Of a stretch of DNA of 11,981 nucleotides, positions 6,391 to 11,981 are shown one piece after another (positions within the stretch are counted from its first letter, which is position 1; each line of letters begins with the position of its first letter). Location of the stretch: NCBI GenBank assembly GCA_964417875.1, contig CAYQJU010000084.1, forward strand, positions 1 to 11,981, read 5' to 3'. The position numbers were made by a program, and so were the translations under genes. Source of the stretch: ZC4RG30 sp964417875 (GTDB lineage Bacteria > Pseudomonadota > Gammaproteobacteria > Steroidobacterales > Steroidobacteraceae). A model generated the notes under the pieces. The model saw only the letters and a program-made list of their open reading frames with translations. It did not search any database and was not told where the DNA came from.

Positions 6391-7661
6391 GTGACCCGGG
6401 ATTCATGCAGCGCGCCCAGGCGCTGGATGCCGCCGACCCGCTGGCGGACCTGCGCAATCATTTCGCGCTGCCACGCGCTGGCGATGGCTCGCCATTGGCC
6501 TATTTCTGCGGGCATTCGCTGGGACTGGCCCCGCGCGAGGCACGCCGCCGCGTCGAAGAAGAACTCACCGACTGGGAACAGCTGGGCGTGACCGGACACC
6601 ATGCCAGCCGGCGTCCGTGGATCGACTATGCCGAGGCGCTGCGCCCGGGCCTCGCCCGCCTCGCCGGCGCAGAGCCTGGCGAAGTGGTGGCGATGAATGC
6701 GCTGACGGTGAACCTGCACCTGCTGCTGGCCAGCTTCTACCGGCCGCAGGGCCGCCGACGCTGCATCGTGATCGAGAAAGGCGCCTTTCCCTCCGACCGG
6801 CACGCGGTGCTGAGCCACCTGCAGCTGCATGGTGGCGATGAGTCGGCGCTGATCGAGGTGGGCGCAGATCCCGCCCTGGGCCTGCTCGATGAAACAGTGC
6901 TCGAGCAGCTGCTGCAGCAGCGCGGCGCGGAAGTCGCGCTGCTGCTGTGGCCGGGCGTGCAGTACCTGAGCGGGCAGGCCTTCGACCTTGCCCGTGTGGT
7001 GCGCGCCGCGCAGGCTGCCGGTGCGCACTGCGGTTTCGACCTCGCGCATGCCATCGGCAATGTGCCGCTGTCGCTGCATGCAATCGATGCGGACTTTGCC
7101 GTCTGGTGCAGCTACAAGTATCTGAACGCCGGCCCGGGCGCCATCGGCGGCGCCTTCGTGCATGCGCGCCACCAGCGCGCCGCGCTGCCGGGACTGGCCG
7201 GCTGGTGGGGACACGACCCGGCCACCCGGTTCCGCATGGGACCGAAGTTCGTCGCGGCGAATGACGCAGCCGGCTGGCAGGTGAGCAATCCGCCCATCCT
7301 GTCCACGGCACCACTGCTGGCCTCGCTGCAGCTGTTCGATGCGGCGGGCATGGAGCAGCTGCGCGCCAAGTCCGGGGCGATGGGCGCGCTGCTGCTGGAG
7401 GCGGTGGATGCGCTGGGCGCCGCCATCGAATGCATCACGCCACGCGATGACACGCGGCGCGGCTGCCAGCTGTCACTGCGCGTGCGCGCCGGGCGTGATG
7501 CCGGACGCCGCCTGTTCGATTTCCTCACCGCGCGCGGCGTGGTCGCAGACTGGCGCGAGCCGGACATCCTGCGCGTCGCACCGGTGCCGCTGTACAACTC
7601 CTTTGCCGAAACCGCACGCCTCGGCCTGCTGCTGCATGAAGCGCTGGAGCCGGCGGCGTGA
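6387..7661 (+). CDS. kynU: Kynureninase
   Basis: This PLP-dependent enzyme cleaves 3-hydroxykynurenine (or kynurenine) to 3-hydroxyanthranilate (or anthranilate) plus alanine in the cytosol. It has 424 residues, normal for the family. The Schiff-base lysine is K244 in CSYKYLNAGPGAIGG, and the pyridine-nitrogen Asp is D218 in CGFDLAHAIGN. Other family stretches are FCGHSLGL (40-47), MNALTVNLHLLL (103-114), WWGHDPATRF (273-282) and VSNPPIL (299-305). Its ATG overlaps the upstream TGA (ATGA) and follows the purine-rich stretch GGGGAGGGAAGG, a strong ribosome binding site at 6367-6378. With the dioxygenase and monooxygenase on either side, 3-hydroxykynurenine is the likely in vivo substrate. Confidence 0.97.
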   Translation: MSDPGFMQRAQALDAADPLADLRNHFALPRAGDGSPLAYFCGHSLGLAPREARRRVEEELTDWEQLGVTGHHASRRPWIDYAEALRPGLARLAGAEPGEVVAMNALTVNLHLLLASFYRPQGRRRCIVIEKGAFPSDRHAVLSHLQLHGGDESALIEVGADPALGLLDETVLEQLLQQRGAEVALLLWPGVQYLSGQAFDLARVVRAAQAAGAHCGFDLAHAIGNVPLSLHAIDADFAVWCSYKYLNAGPGAIGGAFVHARHQRAALPGLAGWWGHDPATRFRMGPKFVAANDAAGWQVSNPPILSTAPLLASLQLFDAAGMEQLRAKSGAMGALLLEAVDALGAAIECITPRDDTRRGCQLSLRVRAGRDAGRRLFDFLTARGVVADWREPDILRVAPVPLYNSFAETARLGLLLHEALEPAA

Positions 7662-9016
7662 ACTTCGCGGTCATCGGCGGCGGCCCGGCGGGCTGCCTGA
7701 TGGCGTTGCTGCTGGCGCGACGCGGGCATCGGGTGGATGTCTTCGAGCGCCGCCCGGACCCGCGCATCGTACCGCCCGAAGCGGGCCGCTCGATCAACCT
7801 GGCGCTGGCCGCGCGCGGCGAGCGCGCGCTGGCCGAGGCCGGCGTGCTGGAATCACTGCGTGTGCACCAGGTTCCGATGCCCGGCCGGCAGCTGCATCTG
7901 CAGGATGGCAGCGAGGCCGGCAGTCCCTATGGCCAGAACCCGGGCGAGGTGAACCAGTCGATCTCGCGCGCCGAACTCACGCGCCAGCTGATCATCCATG
8001 CCGGGCAGCAGGCCGGCATCGAGCTGCATTTCAGCCAGCGGTGCATCGGACTGGATGGCGAGGGCCGTCCGCTGGTGCAGCATGAAGGCACGGGACAACA
8101 ACGCCGCATCGATGCCGATCGCGTGATCGCGGCCGACGGCGCAGGCTCCGCGATGCGCAAGGCGCTGGCAGCGGCCGGGCATGTGCAGGCCAGCAACGAC
8201 CTGCTGGACCACGACTACAAGGAACTGCTGATCCCGGCGCAAGGCGGCCGCAGCGCACTGGCGGTACGCGAGGCGCTGCACATCTGGCCGCGGCGCGGGC
8301 ACATGCTGATCGCGCTGCCCAACGCGGACCAGAGCTTCACCGCCACGCTGTTCATGCCGCGCACCGGCGCCCTGAGTTTCGAAGCGCTGTCCGACGCGCA
8401 GGCCGTGCAAGAATTCTTCGCACGCGAGTTTCCGGATGTGCCGGCGCTGATCCCGGACCTGGCCGGACAGTTCCGCGCCCATCGCCAGGGCATCCTCGGC
8501 ACCGTGCGCTGTACCCCATGGAACCTCGATGAGCGCATCCTGCTGGTCGGCGATGCCGCGCATGCCATGGTGCCCTTCCACGGCCAGGGACTGAACTGCG
8601 CGCTGGAGGACTGCCGCGTGCTCGATGCACTGCTCGCCGATGGCGCCGCAGCGCCGTTCGCGCGCTTCAATGCGCAGCGGCGCGCGGACGCTGATGCCAT
8701 CTCGGCGATGTCGCTCGAAAACTACCTGGAGATGCGCGACGAGGTGCTCGATCCGCGCCATCACCTGCATCGCGAGCTGGAGCTGGCGCTGGAGCGGCGG
8801 CATCCGCGCCGTTTCATCCCGCGCTATGCGATGGTGATGTTCCACGATGACATCCCCTATTCGCGGGCGCTGGAACGCGGGCGCATCCAGCAGGAGATCC
8901 TGGAGGCGCTGGTGCCGCAGGCACTGCCGGGCGCGCGCCTCGCCGACGCCGGCATCGACTGGGCACTGGCAAACCAGCTGGTGCTGGAGCGATTGCCCCA
9001 ACCTGCCGCGGTGTGA
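7658..9016 (+). CDS. kmo: Kynurenine 3-monooxygenase
   Basis: This FAD- and NAD(P)H-dependent aromatic hydroxylase converts kynurenine to 3-hydroxykynurenine. It has 452 residues, typical of bacterial and yeast KMO. The N-terminal FAD Rossmann motif GGGPAG is at 7-12, with the ribose-binding FERRPD at 29-34. GRSINLALAARG (43-54) is a KMO signature, VIAADGAGS (156-164) is the DG motif, and VGDAAHAMVPFHGQGLN (297-313) is the second FAD motif. The start is GTG at 7658, overlapping the kynU stop as GTGA, with GGAG 8 nt upstream, so translation is probably coupled. It is the last clear gene of the kynurenine group; 115 bp then separate it from the aldolase gene, and I see no convincing terminator there. 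The eukaryotic C-terminal membrane helix is not evident. Confidence 0.96.
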   Translation: MNFAVIGGGPAGCLMALLLARRGHRVDVFERRPDPRIVPPEAGRSINLALAARGERALAEAGVLESLRVHQVPMPGRQLHLQDGSEAGSPYGQNPGEVNQSISRAELTRQLIIHAGQQAGIELHFSQRCIGLDGEGRPLVQHEGTGQQRRIDADRVIAADGAGSAMRKALAAAGHVQASNDLLDHDYKELLIPAQGGRSALAVREALHIWPRRGHMLIALPNADQSFTATLFMPRTGALSFEALSDAQAVQEFFAREFPDVPALIPDLAGQFRAHRQGILGTVRCTPWNLDERILLVGDAAHAMVPFHGQGLNCALEDCRVLDALLADGAAAPFARFNAQRRADADAISAMSLENYLEMRDEVLDPRHHLHRELELALERRHPRRFIPRYAMVMFHDDIPYSRALERGRIQQEILEALVPQALPGARLADAGIDWALANQLVLERLPQPAAV

Positions 9017-9131
9017 AGGACTACCGGCAAGCTCGCCAGGATCCACTGCGCTCCACCGTGCCGCTGGCTGCAAGCACCGGCCACCGCGCCTGACATACCA
9101 TCGGCGCCATCCACAGTGATCCGGGGGCCGC

Positions 9132-9914
9132 ATGGTGTCGACGCAGGGATTCATGGACCGGGCACGTTCCGGGCCGCGCGGCTTGCTCGGCACCTGGGCG
9201 AAGATCCCCTCGCTCGAGACCATCGAGATGCTGGCGCATGCCGGCTTCGACTTCGTCGTGATCGACATGGAACATGCGCCGCTGGCGCTGGATCGCGCCT
9301 ATGAGCTGATCTTCGCCAGCCAGCGCATGGGCATGGCGGCACTGGTGCGCCTGCCCGATCACCTGGGCTCGCCGATCCAGCCGCTGCTGGATGGCGGCGC
9401 CGATGGCCTGCTGGTGCCGCGCATCACCAGCACCGAGGTCGCCGACGCGATCACCACCCGCATGGTGTTCGCGCCGGCCGGCGAGCGCGGCCTGGGATTC
9501 ACCTCGCGCGCCGGGCGATGGTCGCTGATGCCGATGGCCGACTACCTGCAGCGCGGCGACGAGCAGTGCCTGCGCATGGTGCAGCTGGAGGACCGGGCGA
9601 CGCTCGAGGCAGCAGCAGGCTTCGCGCAGCTGAAGCATGTGAATGGCCTGTTCGTCGGGCTCGGCGACCTGTTCCTTTCCAGTGGCAAGCCGCCGGCCGA
9701 TGCCGGCGTGCAGCAGCTGGTGCGACGTGTGCTGAAGGTGACGCAGGATGCCGGCATCCTCTCCGGCATCGCCGCCGGCTCGCCGGCCGAGGCGCGCCAG
9801 TACCTGGACCTGGGCTACCGGCTGGTGATGGTCAGCAACGATGCCACGCTGTTCGGCAAGGCCGCAGCCGAGGCGGTGCGCGCCACGCTGCAGCCGGACG
9901 GCAGCGGCAGCTAG
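9132..9914 (+). CDS. HpcH/HpaI-family class II aldolase
   Basis: This 260-residue protein belongs to the HpcH/HpaI (citrate-lyase beta-like) TIM-barrel family. These metal-dependent aldolases release pyruvate or a similar 2-oxoacid from 4-hydroxy-2-oxoacids. The pattern is complete: LGTWAKIPS near the N-terminus, VVIDMEHAP (42-50) with catalytic H48, LVRLP (71-75) with R73, and GGADGLLVPRI (88-98). Metal ligands are E153 in VQLEDRA and D179 in FVGLGDLFLS. The usual text around the first metal ligand is IET/IES, so QLED is a divergence. ATG 9132 follows GGGGG by 4 nt. Substrate cannot be assigned. Its position after kmo could mean it handles a product of aromatic breakdown, but the 115-bp gap also allows an independent unit. 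Confidence 0.88.
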   Translation: MVSTQGFMDRARSGPRGLLGTWAKIPSLETIEMLAHAGFDFVVIDMEHAPLALDRAYELIFASQRMGMAALVRLPDHLGSPIQPLLDGGADGLLVPRITSTEVADAITTRMVFAPAGERGLGFTSRAGRWSLMPMADYLQRGDEQCLRMVQLEDRATLEAAAGFAQLKHVNGLFVGLGDLFLSSGKPPADAGVQQLVRRVLKVTQDAGILSGIAAGSPAEARQYLDLGYRLVMVSNDATLFGKAAAEAVRATLQPDGSGS

Positions 9915-10033
9915 ATGCCGGTCCCGCGCCCTGCACCTGGCCCTGCAGCTGAAGGCACGCATGAAAGGCCTGCCCACTCCCGTGTATCGCCATCCATGAG
10001 CGCGCGCCGGTCATGGCGGACAATCCAGCCGCT

Positions 10034-10066
10034 GCGCGACCGATGCCGCGAGCCCGGCGGTCGCGC
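10034..10066 (+). repeat. Perfect inverted repeat abutting the YdeI-family start
   Basis: GCGCGACCG (10034-10042) and CGGTCGCGC (10058-10066) are perfect 9-bp inverted arms around a 15-nt loop. The second arm ends directly at ATG 10067. In RNA the stem would mask the start region if 10067 is used. If translation starts at 10013 or 10043, the repeat is coding sequence. The symmetry is certain and the role is not. Confidence 0.45.
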
Positions 10067-10618
10067 ATGACCCCAGCCTCCGCCATCCGCTTCACGGCCA
10101 CGCTGCATCGACCAGCCGACGCACCTAAGAATGCATCCTGGACCTTCCTGTTGCTGCCCGACGCGGCCAGCAGGCGGCTGCCCAGCCGTGGCGTCACCAC
10201 CGTTGAGGGCACGATCAACGGCCAGCCTTTCCGTGCCAATGCCGAACCCGACGGACGGAAGGGTCATTGGCTGAAGGTTCCGCGTGCGCTGCGTGAGGCG
10301 GCCGGCGCATCGCCGGGGGACACCGTCACGCTCGCAATCCGCGCCGCGGCGAAACAGCTGGAGCCGGCGGTGCCTGCCGACCTGCGCAAGGCGCTGGCCG
10401 CCTCGACAGCCGCCGGACGGCTGTGGTCCGTCATCACGCCGGCTGCGCGCCGTGACTGGATCCAGTGGCTGACTTCCGCGAAGCAGGCAGAAACCCGTGC
10501 ACGCCGTGTGATCGCGGCCTGCCACATGCTGGAGAAGGGCAAGCGGCGCGTCTGCTGCTTCGACCGCTCGGGTTACTACAGCCGCGGCAGCCTCGGCGCG
10601 CCAAAGCCGCTGGATTGA
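10067..10618 (+). CDS. DUF1905 / YdeI-OmdA family protein
   Basis: From ATG 10067 the protein has 183 residues in two recognisable parts. Residues about 6-93 (IRFTATLHRP through GHWLKVPRALREAAGASPGDTVTLAI) resemble the DUF1905 beta-barrel domain. Residues about 105-163 (DLRKALAA to RARRVIAACHMLEKGKRR) resemble the YdeI/OmpD-associated (OmdA) C-terminal domain. The family is widespread and small, and it is sometimes called bacteriocin-protection-like, but its biochemical role is unknown. The start is uncertain. In-frame ATGs at 10013 and 10043 would extend the protein to 201 or 191 residues with an Arg/Ala-rich leader unlike a domain. I prefer 10067 because the conserved domain begins just after it. 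A perfect hairpin precedes that codon. The gene converges on folA with a 48-bp gap, in which I see no clear terminator. Confidence 0.8.
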   Translation: MTPASAIRFTATLHRPADAPKNASWTFLLLPDAASRRLPSRGVTTVEGTINGQPFRANAEPDGRKGHWLKVPRALREAAGASPGDTVTLAIRAAAKQLEPAVPADLRKALAASTAAGRLWSVITPAARRDWIQWLTSAKQAETRARRVIAACHMLEKGKRRVCCFDRSGYYSRGSLGAPKPLD

Positions 10619-10666
10619 AACCACGCTGGACTGCGACCCCCAAGGGCGCAGGTCATCGACCGGCTG

Positions 10667-11164
10667 TCAGGCAGGCCTGACCCGCTCCAGCACCAGAAAG
10701 GTCATCGCATACGGGTTGCGCTCGTCGGCAGCGCGCGCATCGCGGGAAACTTCCTGCCACTGGTCCGGTGGCAACGGCGGCAGGAAGGTGTCGCCTTCGA
10801 ATGTGCCATGCACACGCGTGAGGTAGATGCGGCCCGTGCGCGGCAGCGCCGCTCGCAGCACCTCCGCGCCGCCGATGTTTGCCAGTTCCGGCTCACCGTC
10901 GACGAGGCGCAGCGCCTCGTCGACGGAAGCCACGGTCTCGACTCCAGGCGCCGTAAAGCCGCTGCGCGACATCACGATGTTCCGGCGTCCGGGCAGCGGC
11001 CGGCCGATGGACTGGTAGGTCCGCCGGCCCATCAGGATGGGCTTGCCCATCGTGATGCGCTTGAAATAGGCCAGCTCGGCCGGCAGATGCCAGGGCAAGG
11101 CATTGTCGAGTCCGATCACATCGTTGTCGGACGCGGCAAACACCGCTGACAGCAGCGTGGTCAC
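10667..11164 (-). CDS. folA: Dihydrofolate reductase
   Basis: This enzyme reduces dihydrofolate to tetrahydrofolate with NADPH, restoring the folate that thymidylate synthase oxidises. It has 165 residues, close to the usual 160. Conserved stretches are DNALPWHLPAELAYFKRIT (20-38), ILMGRRTYQSIGRPLPGRRNIV (starting near 43) and the NADPH-binding NIGGAEVL. The catalytic acid, Asp27 in E. coli, is Glu30 here (PAELAYF), as in vertebrate enzymes. Start GTG 11164 directly follows the TAG (11167-11165) of the SET gene with no gap, so it probably relies on reinitiation or coupling. No good Shine-Dalgarno is visible beyond a distant GGCGG. It is the third gene of a thyA-SET-folA group. Confidence 0.97.
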   Translation of the reverse strand: MTTLLSAVFAASDNDVIGLDNALPWHLPAELAYFKRITMGKPILMGRRTYQSIGRPLPGRRNIVMSRSGFTAPGVETVASVDEALRLVDGEPELANIGGAEVLRAALPRTGRIYLTRVHGTFEGDTFLPPLPPDQWQEVSRDARAADERNPYAMTFLVLERVRPA

Positions 11165-11932
11165 CTACCGGCCGCCGGCCGAGGACTTCTTCGCGCGGGA
11201 CTTCGACTTCGCAGTCTTCGTCCTGCGCCCTGCCTTTGCCCGCGCGGCTGACGACTTCGCATTCGACTTCGCCCTGGTCTTTGCCCCGGTCTTCGCCTTG
11301 GTCTTTGCCCTGGTCTTCGACTTCGACCTGGAAGCCGTCTTCCTCGAACCCCCGGCGTTCTTCGCCACCTGCTTCGACTTGCGGCCGGACTTCTTCGCTG
11401 TCTTCTTCGCAGCCGTCTTCTTCCCGGCCTTCTTCTTCGCCTTCTTTTTCTTCATCGGCGGCCACAGCATGCTGCCGCGGCACTTGGGCGAGCCGCAGCG
11501 GCAGGCATAGGTCTTGTCGACATCCGGCGGATCTTCCTTGTCGCGCGGGATCTGGTAGTCGTAACCCAGCTCCTCGCCCTTCTGGATGTCCTTGATGGAC
11601 TCGATGAACACCCGCCCCTTCTCGGTCTCGGAGGTGCAGTTGCCATCGCAGCTGTGATTGATGAAGCGCGACTCGTTGCCACCGCGGGTGGCGTCGATCA
11701 CCGTGCGGCGGTCGGCAATGAACAGGAATGTGTGGTTGTCGTCCGGGTCCGCATCTTCATAGCGCTTGTCGGCATCCTTGTGCGAGAGCCGCTCGCCCAG
11801 GTATTCGATGATGCGCGTGCCCTTGGGAATGAACTTGCGGGCGAAGCAGCCATAGCCATGCACTGGCGAGTGGCGCACGACGATCCATTCGCTGTCCGGT
11901 TTGCCGGTGTCGTTGATCTTTACGCGTGCCAT
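11165..11932 (-). CDS. SET-domain protein lysine methyltransferase with histone H1-like tail
   Basis: From ATG 11932 the protein has 255 residues. A SET domain (about 15-128) transfers methyl groups from S-adenosylmethionine to protein lysines. Visible motifs are HGYGCFA (25-31), RFINHSCDGNC (89-99) and GEELGYDY (119-126) with the catalytic-type tyrosine. A post-SET zinc motif, C144-x-C146-x4-C151 in ACRCGSPKCRG, would join C95 to bind zinc. Residues about 160-255 are almost entirely Lys, Ala, Ser, Thr and Arg with no hydrophobic core, like histone H1 or bacterial AlgP/HctB tails. The tail could bind nucleic acid or be self-methylated. An in-frame ATG at 11965 would lengthen it by 11 residues, but the thyA stop lies one base before 11932, favouring that start. 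The substrate is unknown. The zinc-binding post-SET layout is more like eukaryotic SUV39/SET enzymes than most bacterial proteins. Confidence 0.93.
   Translation of the reverse strand: MARVKINDTGKPDSEWIVVRHSPVHGYGCFARKFIPKGTRIIEYLGERLSHKDADKRYEDADPDDNHTFLFIADRRTVIDATRGGNESRFINHSCDGNCTSETEKGRVFIESIKDIQKGEELGYDYQIPRDKEDPPDVDKTYACRCGSPKCRGSMLWPPMKKKKAKKKAGKKTAAKKTAKKSGRKSKQVAKNAGGSRKTASRSKSKTRAKTKAKTGAKTRAKSNAKSSAARAKAGRRTKTAKSKSRAKKSSAGGR
11271..11318 (-). repeat. 12-bp tandem repeats coding the K-A-K-T tail
   Basis: Four imperfect 12-bp units (plus-strand consensus GCCyyGGTCTTy) lie end to end within the tail of the SET-domain gene. On the coding strand each gives a K-T-x-A-type tetrapeptide. 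Such units readily gain or lose copies, so tail length may vary between strains without shifting the frame. Confidence 0.75.
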
Positions 11933-11933
11933 G

Positions 11934-11981
11934 TCAGACCGCCACGGGCGCCTTGATGGGCGCATGATGCTGGTAGTTCAC
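11934..11981 (-). CDS. thyA: Thymidylate synthase, C-terminal fragment
   Basis: On the minus strand, one frame is open from the window edge and encodes VNYQHHAPIKAPVAV before a TGA at 11936-11934. The ending matches the highly conserved ThyA C-terminus (E. coli: YDPHPGIKAPVAI), whose last residues close over the dUMP/folate site. Thymidylate synthase methylates dUMP to dTMP using methylene-THF and leaves dihydrofolate, the substrate of FolA encoded two genes on. Only 15 codons and the stop are present; the start lies beyond the window. The stop is one base from the SET-gene ATG. Confidence 0.85.
   Translation of the reverse strand: MNYQHHAPIKAPVAV

Noticed and set aside
4911..7214. Very long open frame (about 767 codons) on the minus strand across the nbaC, cyclase and kynU region
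   Set aside because: It spans three well-supported plus-strand genes. Its low-complexity Arg/Ala/Gly translation has no motif; it results from few stop codons in high GC.
9017..9131. Possible promoter or terminator between kmo and the aldolase gene
   Set aside because: TACCAT at 9096-9101 vaguely resembles a -10 but has no -35 partner, and no stem with a T-tract is present.
7853..9268. Minus-strand open frame opposite kmo and the aldolase start
   Set aside because: It is a shadow of kmo with no domain, crossing a gene boundary.
10619..10666. Possible shared terminator between the convergent YdeI-family and folA genes
   Set aside because: I find no stable symmetrical stem or T-run in these 48 bases.
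11103..11510. Plus-strand frame rich in Phe, Asp, Val and Ala opposite the SET tail, resembling a hydrophobic repeat protein
   Set aside because: It is the antisense of Lys/Ala repeats (AAG and GCC codons read backward give Phe and Gly/Ala), not an independent membrane protein.
11933..11965. Upstream ATG at 11965 as the SET-gene start
   Set aside because: The 11 extra residues would come from the end of thyA in another frame, while ATG 11932 follows the thyA stop by one base as in coupled genes.

Overview
The window is GC-rich chromosomal DNA with tightly packed genes. It looks like a gammaproteobacterium of the Xanthomonadales/Lysobacterales type. The basis is the codon bias (G/C third positions), a complete tryptophan-to-quinolinate (kynurenine) gene cluster of the kind described for Xanthomonas, and the folate/thymidylate genes. 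The assignment is by family resemblance, not a database search. I see no mobile elements, tRNA, rRNA or CRISPR arrays, and no gene-free stretch reaches 300 bases.

Left end (1-1845): the last codons of a DUF1993-family gene run into a strong hairpin terminator. It is shared convergently with fhs (formate--tetrahydrofolate ligase, minus strand). A 185-bp divergent intergenic region holding a near-perfect palindrome separates fhs from a plus-strand YebC/TACO1-family gene (2031-2753) whose N-terminus resembles the Bacteroidota form more than the usual proteobacterial one.

Centre (2857-9016): a TonB-dependent receptor very like E. coli YncD/PqqU (PQQ uptake) is followed 35 bp later by four tightly coupled genes. 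They are 3-hydroxyanthranilate 3,4-dioxygenase, a cyclase-family metal hydrolase (probable N-formylkynurenine formamidase, with an altered metal motif), kynureninase and kynurenine 3-monooxygenase. Junctions are +1, -4 and -4 nt. Together they convert N-formylkynurenine to 2-amino-3-carboxymuconate semialdehyde, which cyclises spontaneously to quinolinate for NAD synthesis. Tryptophan 2,3-dioxygenase and any aminocarboxymuconate-semialdehyde decarboxylase are not in the window.

Right part (9132-11981): an HpcH/HpaI-type aldolase gene and a DUF1905/YdeI-type gene follow on the plus strand. A minus-strand group then reads thyA (only its last 15 codons and stop are present), a SET-domain protein lysine methyltransferase with a long Lys/Ala-rich histone-H1-like tail, and folA. 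Junctions are 1 nt and 0 nt, so the SET gene sits inside the familiar thyA-folA pair. This is the most unusual arrangement in the window.
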